Origin: JAMXLO01 sp963791495
GTDB lineage: Bacteria; Pseudomonadota; Alphaproteobacteria; Acetobacterales; Acetobacteraceae
DNA: 64,000 nt
Reading direction: 5' to 3'
NCBI GenBank assembly: GCA_963791495.1
Contig: CAWBST010000028.1
Span: forward strand, 267,376-331,375
Shown here: piece after piece, positions 42,950 through 51,988 of the stretch
Layout of the letters: every line of letters starts with the position of its first letter
Position numbering within the stretch: the stretch's first letter is position 1
The notes under the pieces: model-generated
What the model was told of the DNA's origin: nothing
What the model saw: only the letters and a program-made list of their open reading frames with translations
Database searches by the model: none
Program-made: the position numbers and the translations under genes

Positions 42950-44659
42950 CTATCCTCCGGCCCGGATCGTGGCCGCTGTCTTCTCCGCGATCATCAGCAC
43001 CGGAATGTTGAGATTTGCGCTTGGGGCCGTCGGCATCAGCGATGCATCGCATACGCGCAACCCCTCGACGCCGATCACCCGCGCGTTGGGGTCAGTCACC
43101 GCCGCACGGTCCGACGGATCGCCCATGCGACACGTCCCGCATGGATGCCACGTACCGTTCACACGCCGGCGCAGGTGCGCTTCCAGCAGCGTGTCATCGG
43201 CAGCGAGCGTCTCGGCGGAATGCTCGGTGCCGACGGCATAGGTCATGATCTTCTGGCGGATACCATTGCTGCGGTCCATCAGCGGCGCCGCCACCGCGGT
43301 GATTGCGGCGTTGCGTGTGCTGGGCCGCGTCAGCTCGCGGATGCGTGGCGAATAGCCGCTGGGGAACACGTCCAACACCACACCCGCCGCCTTCGCTGCG
43401 GTCATCGCGCGTACACCGATGCGGAATGCCTCCTTCAGCCGCGCCATGTCACGCGGATCGGACAACATGCGGAAGTCGATGTCTGATCGCTTGTCCGGCG
43501 AAGACGACAGGCGCACGCGGCCGGTGGAATAGGACCTGTTCACCCAGAAGCCCAAAGTGCCGATCCGCTGCCCCACCGCATGCCAACCGCCGCGCGCAGC
43601 AATTGCGACGTGCATGTCGCCGGGCGGAATACCATCGATGTTGGAGGAGTATCGCAGCAACGCCTGCAGATGGTGGACCTCGCGCGATTGCAGTCGCGCC
43701 GAGGGATGCAGGTAGCCGGATATGCCGATATTCGGGTGCTCCTGCAGGTTCTCGCCGACGCCAGGGCGATCGACCTGTACTTCGATGCCGTGCTCAGAGA
43801 GATGTGCGGCAGGACCGATGCCGCTGCGCAGCAGCACCACCGGGCTTTGCAGCGCGCCGGCCGAGACAACAACCTGGCGCGCGGTGACGCTGAAACTCTC
43901 GCCATTGTTGCGAGTGAAGCGCGCCGCCTCGACGCGGCCGCCGGCGATCACAAGCCGATCGAGCGGGCTTTCAGTCAGCACGGTCAGGTTCGGCCTGCGC
44001 CGTACCTCAGGCGAGAGATAGACCAGCGCGGCGCTGCCCCGCGTGCCATTCGGATCGACATTGAAGGTGGTCGGGAACACGCCGTCGGCCCAGGGACCGT
44101 TCTGGTCCTCCTGCATGGCATAGCCCATATCGGCGAAGATCTTGGCGATGGCGCGGGTGTAGCCGGTCCAGGTCTCGGGCCGATGCCGCTGGATCGGCAC
44201 CGGGCCGGACTTGCCATGCAGCGGCTCGCCATAGTCGGCATCGGTCTCCAGCTTCTTGAAGTAGGGCAGCACCTCCGGCCAGCTCCAGCCATGCGCACCG
44301 ATAGCCGCCCATTCATCATAGTCGTACGGCGAACCGCGGTTGGCGCAGATGCCATTGATCGACGACCCGCCGCCCAGCAGCCGGGCCTGCTCGTAGAACC
44401 ACGGCTCGGTCGGCTGGTTGGTGCCGCTGTCGCCGCGCGAGGCCTGCAGCGAGCCCCACAGCCACTCCTGCTGGAAATAGGTCCGCCCCGGATAGGCCGA
44501 CGACAACACCGAGGGAATGTTCGACGGCGTCACGTCGCGCCCGGCCTCGCACAACAGCACGCGTGTGGCGGGATCCTCGCTCAGCCGGGACGCCAGCGCA
44601 CAGCCAGCGGAGCCACCGCCGATGATCAGGAAATCGACCGGTTCCGACGACAGGTCCAT
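42950..44659 (-). CDS. GMC family oxidoreductase (choline/alcohol dehydrogenase-like)
   Basis: A 569-residue FAD enzyme. The dinucleotide motif FLIIGGGSAGCALASRLSE begins at residue ~10; GGGSSINGICANRG is GMC signature 1, and GALQSPVVLLRSGIGP signature 2. The catalytic His is in NGTWHPCGTCRMG and the Asn/His partner region in SANLNIPVLMIAEKTAA. The GMC group oxidises choline, aliphatic alcohols or polyethylene glycol; substrate unknown. No signal peptide. ATG start with a purine-rich leader. It could be co-transcribed with the hydroxyacid dehydrogenase downstream. Confidence 0.9.
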   Translation of the reverse strand: MDLSSEPVDFLIIGGGSAGCALASRLSEDPATRVLLCEAGRDVTPSNIPSVLSSAYPGRTYFQQEWLWGSLQASRGDSGTNQPTEPWFYEQARLLGGGSSINGICANRGSPYDYDEWAAIGAHGWSWPEVLPYFKKLETDADYGEPLHGKSGPVPIQRHRPETWTGYTRAIAKIFADMGYAMQEDQNGPWADGVFPTTFNVDPNGTRGSAALVYLSPEVRRRPNLTVLTESPLDRLVIAGGRVEAARFTRNNGESFSVTARQVVVSAGALQSPVVLLRSGIGPAAHLSEHGIEVQVDRPGVGENLQEHPNIGISGYLHPSARLQSREVHHLQALLRYSSNIDGIPPGDMHVAIAARGGWHAVGQRIGTLGFWVNRSYSTGRVRLSSSPDKRSDIDFRMLSDPRDMARLKEAFRIGVRAMTAAKAAGVVLDVFPSGYSPRIRELTRPSTRNAAITAVAAPLMDRSNGIRQKIMTYAVGTEHSAETLAADDTLLEAHLRRRVNGTWHPCGTCRMGDPSDRAAVTDPNARVIGVEGLRVCDASLMPTAPSANLNIPVLMIAEKTAATIRAGG

Positions 44660-44771
44660 TCTGTTCCTCGCTCCGATTGTTCGACTGGCATCATAACCGG
44701 AACGGCGGAGGCGTCACTGGCATGAACGCCACGGCGGCCCTCGCGGTCACCAATCGCGCCCCGCCGGCTCG

Positions 44772-44790
44772 GACTTAAAAAAGTCTTAAG
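44772..44790. promoter_or_regulatory. AT-rich dyad between divergent genes, possible operator
   Basis: GACTT-N4-AAGTC at 44772-44785, overlapping CTTAA-N7-TTAAG at 44774-44790. It is a rare AT-rich island in GC-rich DNA, in the 192-bp gap between the GMC and sugar-kinase starts. A regulator site is plausible; no matching regulator gene is adjacent. Confidence 0.3.
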
Positions 44791-44851
44791 ACCTTCCGGA
44801 CGAGGATGGCCGCCGGGATTTCCACTGCTCATCCAGCGAAGGCTTCACCGC

Positions 44852-45946
44852 ATGTTCGACCTGGCCGAGGCCGCACCACATACGATCAACGTGCGCGCAT
44901 TGCTCGATCACTCGGCGCGAGTGACGAAGGTGCGCGCCCGCGCGCCGCTGCGTCTGGGCTTCGCCGGCGGCGGCACCGATGTCTCGCCATACAGCGACAC
45001 GTTCGGCGGTTGCGTGCTCAATGCGACCATCGGCATGTTCGCCTACTGCTCCATCGAGGTCCGCACCGACCAGAAGGTGAAGTTTGTCGCTTTGGACTAT
45101 GACCAGGAGCTTGAGACCGACACCGACGCAGACTTTGCTCCGGCGGGGTTGCTCGCACTTCACAAGGCGGTCTACCGACGGATCGTGCGGCAGTTTCTCG
45201 GTGGCGCGTGCCTGCCTGTGACAGTGGCGACGGCATCCGACGCGCCGGCGGGATCGGGTCTGGGTTCATCCTCGACCCTGGTGGTCGCCATGATCGAGGC
45301 CTACCGCGAACTTCTGGCGCTGCCGCTCGCCGAATACGACGTGGCGCAGCTCGCCTACCAGATCGAGCGTGTCGATGTGGGCCAGGCCGGCGGTCGGCAG
45401 GACCAGTATGCTGCCACCTTCGGCGGCATCAACTTCATCGAGTTCTCGGCGGAACAGGCTATCGTCCATCCGCTGCGTATCCGTCACTCCACGCTGATGG
45501 AGCTGGAGGGGATGCTGGTGCTGTACCTGACCGGCATCTCGCGAGAGTCAGCGAAGATCATCACCGAGCAGTCGGAAAGCCTGCGCAGCGGTCGTGAGAC
45601 ATCGCTGAAGGCGATGCATCAGATCAAGCGCGATGCGTATGTCATGAAGGATGCGCTGCTGCACAACGATCTGCACACGTTCAGCAATACATTGGGCCGG
45701 AGTTGGGAAGCCAAGAAGCGCACGGCGTCCGGCATCACCAATGCCGAGATCAACCGGATCCATGACCTCGCGATTGCGGCGGGTGCGCTATCGGGCAAGG
45801 TGTCGGGCGCCGGTGGCGGCGGCTACCTGTTCTTCATCGTCACCCCGGAGCGACGGCCGCACCTGCTGAAGACGCTGGCTCGCGAGCCTGGCGAGACAGT
45901 GCGTTGCAGCTTCACCGAGGAGGGCGCACAGGCTTGGCGCGTCTGA
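44852..45946 (+). CDS. GHMP kinase, D-glycero-D-manno-heptose 7-phosphate kinase-like
   Basis: A 364-residue small-molecule kinase. RARAPLRLGFAGGGTDVSPY is the N-terminal signature shared by HddA-type heptose kinases and L-fucose kinases; APAGSGLGSSSTLVVAM is the ATP loop; GKVSGAGGGGYLFFIV is the C-terminal GHMP motif 3. HddA phosphorylates C1 in the GDP-heptose pathway for capsule or S-layer glycans. The usual partners (GmhA, GmhB, HddC) are not nearby, so the sugar could be another. The ATG used gives 30 residues before the signature; a later start is possible. Stands alone, convergent with a lipoprotein gene. Confidence 0.87.
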   Translation: MFDLAEAAPHTINVRALLDHSARVTKVRARAPLRLGFAGGGTDVSPYSDTFGGCVLNATIGMFAYCSIEVRTDQKVKFVALDYDQELETDTDADFAPAGLLALHKAVYRRIVRQFLGGACLPVTVATASDAPAGSGLGSSSTLVVAMIEAYRELLALPLAEYDVAQLAYQIERVDVGQAGGRQDQYAATFGGINFIEFSAEQAIVHPLRIRHSTLMELEGMLVLYLTGISRESAKIITEQSESLRSGRETSLKAMHQIKRDAYVMKDALLHNDLHTFSNTLGRSWEAKKRTASGITNAEINRIHDLAIAAGALSGKVSGAGGGGYLFFIVTPERRPHLLKTLAREPGETVRCSFTEEGAQAWRV

Positions 45947-45956
45947 TCCGGCGTGG

Positions 45957-46154
45957 CTAACGAGCGGTCCGGGCCAGCTCTTGCTGGCGCTGGCGAGCCT
46001 GCGCCATGCCTTGCAGGATTGCCTCGGCATCCAGCACAGCCTGCTGCTGACGCCACTCGTCGTCGTGCCGCACCAAGGCATGCTCCGACTCCGACTGCGT
46101 CGCGCCGCACGCAGCAAGACAGGCGACCATCAGCAACGCAATGATTGGGCGCAT
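45957..46154 (-). CDS. small lipoprotein
   Basis: A 65-residue protein with a type II signal peptide: MRPIIALLMVACLAACGATQ, the lipobox being LAAC. The mature chain of about 49 residues is polar and helical (HDDEWRQQQAVLDAEAILQG and AQARQRQQELARTAR), likely a short coiled coil in the periplasm. A GGA lies at suitable distance upstream; an ATG three codons earlier (46163) is an alternative. No family recognised. Convergent with the sugar kinase gene. Confidence 0.62.
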   Translation of the reverse strand: MRPIIALLMVACLAACGATQSESEHALVRHDDEWRQQQAVLDAEAILQGMAQARQRQQELARTAR

Positions 46155-46231
46155 CGCGGGCATTCCATCGGCAAGAGCGTGCAGTTGTAGCGGCCTGCCG
46201 AACGGGACGCCAGTCTTTATGCGGCGCTGGC

Positions 46232-47458
46232 TCAGCACTCCACCACTGGCGGACGGCGTAGTGCCCAGAAGGCCACACTGCCGCATGCATAGAAGAAGAT
46301 CGAAAGCCCGAATGCCACCTGATAGCTGCCGGTGAGATCGAAACTCCATCCCGCCAGCCATGAACCGGAGGCGGACCCGATCCCGGTGCCGATCGTGATC
46401 ACACCGAGGATCGTGCCCAGTTGCGGGCCCGGAAACAGATCGGCCGTCTTGGCGGTGATCGCAGGCCCGCGTGCACCCCAGGTGAGCCCGAAGAAGCAGG
46501 AATGCAGCCACAGCAACAGGTGCTGGTCCGGCGACGAGATGAGCATGGCGCAGGCGACGCCGAAGATCGATGTGCCATAGGTCACAACCGCGGACAGTTC
46601 GCGACCGACATGATCGGACAACACGCCGGTGATGATCACGCCCGGCAGCGACAACAAGGCGCCAAGCCCAAGCACTTCAGCCGCGTAGAGCTTGTCGAAG
46701 CCGATGGTCACGGCGAAGGCGAGCTGATGCAGAGCGACCAGGAAGCTGCCCAGGCCGGTGAACACGTAGACCAGGAACAACAGCCAGAAGTGCGGCGTGC
46801 GGATTGCGCGGCGCAGCGTCCAGTTGGCGCCGACGACGGCACGCCCAGCGGCTGCCGCCGTTCGCTGCGGGTCCGAACGGCGGAACAGCGCTGCGAGCGG
46901 CAGAAATGCTGCCGCCATGAAGCCACCCTGTGCCAGGTAGGCTCCGCGCCAACCGAGGCCCGTGATCAACACCTGCGACAGCGGCGCCGACACGGCGCGG
47001 GCAAAGCCGTTGGCCGACTGCACGACCGCCACCGCCATGCCTCGGTTGCGCACGAAACGTCGCGACAGGATGGGAACGAACACCACGAGCCCGAGGCAGT
47101 TGGCGCCGAGTGTCATCACCACGCCATACAGCAGGATCACCTGCCACAGCGCGTTGGCGAAGGAACTGGCGACCAGGCCGGCCGCGAGCAGACAGCCACC
47201 GATCAGGATGAGGCGCCGTGGCCCGAGGCGATCAACCAGGATGCCGACCAGCGGCGAACTGGCGCCGCTGATCAGCTGCGACACGGAGTAGGCAATGGAA
47301 CTTTCAGCGCGGCTCCAGCCGAACGCCTCGATGAAGGCGATCAGGAACACCGTGTAGGAGTGCATACAGGCCGCACCCACAGCGAAGGTGATGAATGCGG
47401 CGGTAAGCAGCAGCCCGGCCTGGCGCGCGGATGGGCTGAGGGAGAGTGGGGCGCTCAA
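46232..47458 (-). CDS. MFS transporter (monocarboxylate/oxalate-type)
   Basis: A 408-residue, 12-span carrier. AFGWSRAESSIAYSVSQL after span 1, GILVDRLGPRRLILIG (A-motif) between spans 2 and 3, and a second half ending in a short tail (LRRPPVVEC) are typical of the MFS group related to MCT and oxalate:formate antiporters. The substrate is probably an organic acid anion. It lies 69 nt downstream of another MFS gene of the same broad type on the same strand; the two are clearly different proteins but may derive from an old duplication. No regulator overlaps it. Confidence 0.86.
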   Translation of the reverse strand: MSAPLSLSPSARQAGLLLTAAFITFAVGAACMHSYTVFLIAFIEAFGWSRAESSIAYSVSQLISGASSPLVGILVDRLGPRRLILIGGCLLAAGLVASSFANALWQVILLYGVVMTLGANCLGLVVFVPILSRRFVRNRGMAVAVVQSANGFARAVSAPLSQVLITGLGWRGAYLAQGGFMAAAFLPLAALFRRSDPQRTAAAAGRAVVGANWTLRRAIRTPHFWLLFLVYVFTGLGSFLVALHQLAFAVTIGFDKLYAAEVLGLGALLSLPGVIITGVLSDHVGRELSAVVTYGTSIFGVACAMLISSPDQHLLLWLHSCFFGLTWGARGPAITAKTADLFPGPQLGTILGVITIGTGIGSASGSWLAGWSFDLTGSYQVAFGLSIFFYACGSVAFWALRRPPVVEC

Positions 47459-47527
47459 ACGGTAAGCCTCGCTGCTTCGGGTCGATGCCCCACGGTGCGG
47501 CGAGTTTGCGCGCCATGCTGATGTGCC

Positions 47528-48772
47528 TCAACCCCCGCGGGGTCGGACGACAAGCACGATCGCCGCTCCCGCCAGTTGCAGCGCCATGCAGAGACCGAGC
47601 GCGGCGCCGTAGGACCCGGTGGCGTCACGCGCCAGGCCGAGCATCGTCGGTCCGAACGCCAATGTTGCCTGCCCAACCATCGAGCTCAGACCAACAACGA
47701 GGCCAAAGGACTGCAGGGAGAACTCGCGCTGAATGATCAGCGCGGGCAGGGTGATGACGTTGCCCACGGACAGACCAAACACCACACAGCCGACATAGAG
47801 CGCTGCCGGCTGATCGGGTAAGGCCAGCATCAGGCCCAGCCCCAGGGCCTGCGATGCAAAGCAGGCCGCCGACGCAACGCGCTGGTTCATCTGGTCGATC
47901 ACTGGGGCGAAGGCGAGACGTCCCACTGCCGCCGCGATTGCGGTCGCGGCAATCGCGATGCCGGCACCCTCGCTGCCGAGACGCGGCAGCAGGAAGGCCA
48001 CCTGATGCACGATGAAGCCGACCTGTGCGGCGAGTGCCAACGCGAACGGCAGTGCAATCGACCAGAAATGCAGGCTGCCGAACGCCTGCGCCTGGCTGTG
48101 ATATGCGGTGAGTCGACCTCGCGCCGCCCATGCTGCACCGGGTGCTGGCTTTGTGCGGTCGATCGATGTCACACGCCCGACGCCGGCCAGGACCATAGGC
48201 AGCAGCACCACCAGCCCGCCAAGCGCAATCAGCAGCACGGCCTGTTCCAGGCCCATGCGGGGCACCAATCGCACCAGCAACGGTGCGATGGTGAAACCGC
48301 CGGCACTGGCACCCGTCAGTGCGAGGCTCAGCGCCAAGCCACGCCTATGGTCGAACCAGTAAGCCAGAGTGGTGGCGATGGCTGTGGTGGTGGTGCCCGC
48401 CCAGCCGATCGCCATTACGATGCTGCAGAGATAGAGCTGCCAGGGCGCCTGCACGCGGCTCAGGCCGATCGCACTGATAGCCATGATCGCAACACCGCCG
48501 GCGAGCAGCAGCCGCGGACCAAGCACCTCGATGGCGCGGTGGACGCGCGACAGCAGCACAGCGCCAACCAGATAGTTCACCGTCGTCGCCGAGGCGATCA
48601 GCGAGGACGGCCAACCGCGCGTCGCATGCAGATTGGCGAGATAGACGGACTGGCCGTAGAAGCCGAAGCCCCAGGCGAAGGTCGCCACGCAGAAGCAGGC
48701 CAGCACAACCGACCAACCCTGGCGGAATTCACTCGCCGGCGCTTCCACATACTGCGTTGTGACACCGTTCAT
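47528..48772 (-). CDS. MFS transporter
   Basis: A 414-residue, 12-span carrier. QGWSVVLACFCVATFAWGFG opens span 1; LHATRGWPSSLIASATTVNY follows; the A-motif is weak (LSRVHRAIEVLGPRLLL), and AYWFDHRRGLALSLALTGAS is the span 4-5 loop of the MCT/OFA-related MFS group. The ATG with GGAG eight nt upstream is preferred over in-frame codons further up that overlap the divergent LysR gene. It faces LysR across 109 bp containing a dyad, so LysR probably controls this carrier. A second MFS gene follows. Confidence 0.86.
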   Translation of the reverse strand: MNGVTTQYVEAPASEFRQGWSVVLACFCVATFAWGFGFYGQSVYLANLHATRGWPSSLIASATTVNYLVGAVLLSRVHRAIEVLGPRLLLAGGVAIMAISAIGLSRVQAPWQLYLCSIVMAIGWAGTTTTAIATTLAYWFDHRRGLALSLALTGASAGGFTIAPLLVRLVPRMGLEQAVLLIALGGLVVLLPMVLAGVGRVTSIDRTKPAPGAAWAARGRLTAYHSQAQAFGSLHFWSIALPFALALAAQVGFIVHQVAFLLPRLGSEGAGIAIAATAIAAAVGRLAFAPVIDQMNQRVASAACFASQALGLGLMLALPDQPAALYVGCVVFGLSVGNVITLPALIIQREFSLQSFGLVVGLSSMVGQATLAFGPTMLGLARDATGSYGAALGLCMALQLAGAAIVLVVRPRGG

Positions 48773-48814
48773 TGTCGAAGCTCCGATCCAGGTCATTCGT
48801 GGTCGTGGATGTGA

Positions 48815-48839
48815 CGTTTGAACCGGTTGTGGACAAACG
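48815..48839. promoter_or_regulatory. candidate LysR operator
   Basis: CGTTTG (48815-48820) and CAAACG (48834-48839) are inverted arms 13 nt apart, and the spacer itself contains the palindrome AACCGGTT (48821-48828). It lies mid-way between the divergent MFS and LysR starts, the usual place and size for a LysR-family binding site. Confidence 0.45.
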
Positions 48840-48881
48840 ATTCTTGATGGCGGGATCGGTTGAGAAATTCTATCCTGAGCC

Positions 48882-49823
48882 ATGCCCGGCCTGCCGCCAC
48901 TCAATGCCCTGCGCGCCTTCGAGGCCGCCGCTCGCCATCTCAGCATGAAGGAGGCCGCAACCGAGCTGTCGGTGACACCGGGCGCGGTGAGCCAGCTTAT
49001 ACGCGGACTGGAGCTACGGCTCGGAGCACAGCTGTTCCGTCGCGGCAACCGATCCCTTGTGCTGACCGAGGCCGGGCAGAGCTACTTCGCACCGATCCGC
49101 CACGCATTCCGCCAGATCGGCGAGGCGACGCGTCGGCTGCGCGCGCTGCCGAATGCGGGCGTGCTGACGGTCAGCGCTCCGCCCGCGTTCGCAGCGTCAT
49201 GGCTGGTGCCGCGGCTCGGTCGCTTCCGCGAGCGGCACGCTGACATCGAGCTCAACATCGCCACCACGCGCGGCCTGGCGAATTTCGCTGCCGATGGCGT
49301 GGATGTGGCGATCCGCCATGGCCTGGGACGTTATCCCGGGCTGCGCTGCGACCGCATCGCCAGCGTCGCCATGATCCCGGTGTGCAGTCCGAGGTTTCTC
49401 GCCTCACTCGGAGAACGCCCGCGAACTCCGACCGATCTGATCGGCCTGCCGCTGCTGCACGATGAGGAGCGCCAGGACTGGGCGCTGTGGTTTCAGGCGC
49501 ACGACGTGGCTGACCTCGGGCCTGCGGCTTCTGGCGGCATCAGTTTCGACGACCAGATGCTGCTGATCCGTGCCGCGGCATCGGACCAAGGCATCGCGCT
49601 GGTCACCGAGACACTGGCGCGGTCCGAACTCAGCCATGGCACTCTCGTGCGGGTGCTGAACCTCGCCTGGCCGCAGGAGTTTTCCTATTGGCTGGTCTGT
49701 CCGCGGGCCACCGCCGACCAGGCGAAGATCGTCGCATTCCGCGAGTGGCTGGTGCAGGAGGGCCGGCGGATCAGCGCGAGTGCGCGTCCAGCCAGGCGAG
49801 CAGCGCGGGGCCGAACGCCCTGA
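48882..49823 (+). CDS. LysR family transcriptional regulator (GcvA-like)
   Basis: A 313-residue regulator. The winged helix-turn-helix is LNALRAFEAAARHLSMKEAA, then TELSVTPGAVSQLIRGLE, the GcvA-like form. The C-terminal half is a periplasmic-binding-protein-like effector domain (LTVSAPPAFAASWLVPRLGR, GVDVAIRHGLGRYPG). It starts at the ATG before PGLPPLNAL. It is divergent from an MFS gene, with a dyad in between, and is presumed to regulate it. The last 53 nt overlap the convergent DUF3445 gene. Confidence 0.92.
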   Translation: MPGLPPLNALRAFEAAARHLSMKEAATELSVTPGAVSQLIRGLELRLGAQLFRRGNRSLVLTEAGQSYFAPIRHAFRQIGEATRRLRALPNAGVLTVSAPPAFAASWLVPRLGRFRERHADIELNIATTRGLANFAADGVDVAIRHGLGRYPGLRCDRIASVAMIPVCSPRFLASLGERPRTPTDLIGLPLLHDEERQDWALWFQAHDVADLGPAASGGISFDDQMLLIRAAASDQGIALVTETLARSELSHGTLVRVLNLAWPQEFSYWLVCPRATADQAKIVAFREWLVQEGRRISASARPARRAARGRTP

Positions 49824-50691
49824 GGCTCTTGTAGTGCACCGTCGCCTCCGGCAGCGCGCGCACCGCTTCCGCAAGACGCGACGCGGCCTCGGGCGTGGTG
49901 ATGGCACGGGCAAGCGGGTACGAGTGCACGCGGATCCCGAACAGGATCGCGCCCGACTGCGGGAGACGGCGAAGGGTCTGGCGCTCGACACGCAGGTAAA
50001 GGCCTTCGCCGGCGTTGTCCGATGTGATCGCGCTGTTCGTCTGCTCGCGCCATTTACCCGCGGGCTGGAACATCGCCGGATCGTCGAGCACCGACCAGTT
50101 GAGCCGAGACGCGATGTGGCCTGGCTTCACCCTGGCCATGAAGCGATCCACCGGAGTGGAGAGGCGGTCCGCATAGAACGGCACTCTCCCGTGGACCGAG
50201 GCGAGCGGCTTGCCCAGCTTCTCGTGCAGCCGCCAACGGCTGGGAAAGCACAGCACAGCGGCGGTGAACAGCGGACCTTCGTCGCTCTGCTGGATGATGC
50301 AGAGGTCCTCCTGCACCAGACGACCGGCGAGTTCCAGAGGATCGCATGGCGGCTCTGCGAGGTCCCAGCATTCGCCGGTCAATGCGTTGCTCAGGGTTTC
50401 ACTGTCCCGCGCAAACCACTGCGGGGCATAGGCGGTCAGGTTGGCTGCGACCTCACGCAAGGTCTCCGCGCGTGCGGCGTCCGAGACCGGCAGCGCAGCA
50501 AATACGTCCTCGTGCTGCTCAGTGAGCAGGCGACGCCGTTCCGCCATCTCATCGGCGTAGCGCGAATCGATTTCGAACCAGGCGCTCTCGGGCACGGTGG
50601 TGAGTGCCATCGCCATCCGATAGGGCCCGCTCTCGAATGGCAGATAGACGACCTCCAGTGGCTGCTGGGTCTGGCCACAGTGGTCCGCCAT
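49771..50691 (-). CDS. DUF3445 / heme-dependent oxidative N-demethylase family protein
   Basis: A 306-residue protein. VYLPFESGPYRMAMALTTVP, then EIDSRYADEMAERRRLL, and the central LCFPSRWRLHEKLGKPLASVHGRVP block are those of DUF3445, whose studied members are heme-dependent oxidative N-demethylases acting on methylamines. The family carries a PAS-like heme-binding fold; I cannot point to the axial ligand with certainty. Its ATG overlaps the CaiB-type stop by one nt (TGATG), so translation is coupled. The 3' end overlaps the convergent LysR gene by 53 nt. Confidence 0.83.
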   Translation of the reverse strand: MADHCGQTQQPLEVVYLPFESGPYRMAMALTTVPESAWFEIDSRYADEMAERRRLLTEQHEDVFAALPVSDAARAETLREVAANLTAYAPQWFARDSETLSNALTGECWDLAEPPCDPLELAGRLVQEDLCIIQQSDEGPLFTAAVLCFPSRWRLHEKLGKPLASVHGRVPFYADRLSTPVDRFMARVKPGHIASRLNWSVLDDPAMFQPAGKWREQTNSAITSDNAGEGLYLRVERQTLRRLPQSGAILFGIRVHSYPLARAITTPEAASRLAEAVRALPEATVHYKSLRAFGPALLAWLDAHSR

Positions 50692-51911
50692 CAGATCACG
50701 CCTTTGGCCCTCAACTCCGCGAGCACCTCCGCATCCAATCCCAGCCGCTCGCTCAGCACTGTGTCCGTGTGCTCGCCAAGTAGCGGTGGTGGAATGCGGT
50801 AGTCAGCCGGCGTCTCGGACAGGCGCACCGGATTGGCAATCACCTGCACCTTTTCGCCCGACCCGTGCGCCATCTCGCGCACCACGCCGCGCGCCAGCAC
50901 GTGCGGATCGGCGAACACCTCCGAGAGCTTGTTGATCGGCCCGCAACCGATCTTCAGCGCCTCCAGCCGTTCGACCCACCACACGGTGTGCTGCGTCTGC
51001 ATGACCGGAGTCAGCGTGTCAGTGACCAGCTGCCGGTTCTCCACGCGCGCCGCATTGGTGGCGAAACGCGTGTCCTCCAGCAGATGCGTCAATGCAAATG
51101 CCTCGCAGAACCGCTTGAACGTGGCGTCGTTGCCGACCGACAGCACGATATGACCATCGGCCGTGGGGAACACCTGGTAGGGCACGATGTTGGGATGCTG
51201 GTTGCCCAGCCGCGCCGGGTTCTCACCGGTCGCCAGATAGTTCATCCCCTGGTTCGCCAGCCATGCCACGTGCGTGTCCAGCATGCCGATATCGATCTGC
51301 TGCCCCTGGCCCGTCGCGTCACGATGGCGCAGCGCGGCCAGGATGCCGATGCAGCCGTAGAGGCCGGCGAACAGATCGGCGACCGGCACCCCGACCTTCT
51401 GCGGCAGACCATCCGGCTCACCGGTCAGGCTCATCACGCCGCCCATCGCCTGGATCAGCGAATCATAGCCAGGCCGCGGCGCATACGGTCCTGTCTGGCC
51501 GAAGCCGGTGATCGAGCAATAGATCAGCCGCGGAAACTTCTGGTGCAACTCCTCATAGCCCAGGCCGTATTTCGCCAGCGCGCCGACCTTGAAATTCTCC
51601 ACCAGGATATCGCACTGCGCGATCAATTGCCGCGCAATCGCCTGGCCCTCGGGCTGAGCGATGTCCAGCGTGACCGACCGCTTGTTCCGGTTCACGCCGA
51701 CAAAATACGCGCTCTCCTTCGTCCCCGGCATGTAGGGAGGCGCGAAACCGCGCGTGTCGTCACCGGCGCCGGGGCGTTCGATCTTGATCACGTCGGCGCC
51801 GAGGTCCGCCAGCATCTGCACGCAGGTCGGCCCGGCCAGCACGCGCGTCAGGTCGAAGACCCGCAGCCCGCGAAGTGGTCCGGTGGGTTGCGCGCTAATG
51901 GATTCACTCAT
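50691..51911 (-). CDS. CaiB/BaiF CoA transferase family protein
   Basis: A 406-residue class III CoA-transferase. GLRVFDLTRVLAGPTCVQML, then LADLGADVIKIE, is the N-terminal motif, followed by NKRSVTLDIAQPEG, CDILVENFKVGAL and ITGFGQTGPYA; the catalytic Asp lies in RPGYDSLIQAMGG. These enzymes move CoA between carboxylic acids such as formate/oxalate, carnitine, succinate or itaconate. The start is the ATG of SESISAQPTG; longer readings lack a ribosome site and overlap the divergent MFS leader. The DUF3445 gene is coupled downstream. The divergent MFS carrier may import the acid. Confidence 0.92.
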   Translation of the reverse strand: MSESISAQPTGPLRGLRVFDLTRVLAGPTCVQMLADLGADVIKIERPGAGDDTRGFAPPYMPGTKESAYFVGVNRNKRSVTLDIAQPEGQAIARQLIAQCDILVENFKVGALAKYGLGYEELHQKFPRLIYCSITGFGQTGPYAPRPGYDSLIQAMGGVMSLTGEPDGLPQKVGVPVADLFAGLYGCIGILAALRHRDATGQGQQIDIGMLDTHVAWLANQGMNYLATGENPARLGNQHPNIVPYQVFPTADGHIVLSVGNDATFKRFCEAFALTHLLEDTRFATNAARVENRQLVTDTLTPVMQTQHTVWWVERLEALKIGCGPINKLSEVFADPHVLARGVVREMAHGSGEKVQVIANPVRLSETPADYRIPPPLLGEHTDTVLSERLGLDAEVLAELRAKGVI

Positions 51912-51988
51912 GCGTCTCTCCAGCTTGCCGGTAACCGGTGCGGGGCCCATACCGGCTTGCCGCTTATACCCGAGAGGAGATGCCGGCA

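Noticed and set aside
46232..48772. Tandem MFS genes as a recent duplication
   Set aside because: The two proteins differ along most of their length; they share only family-level features.
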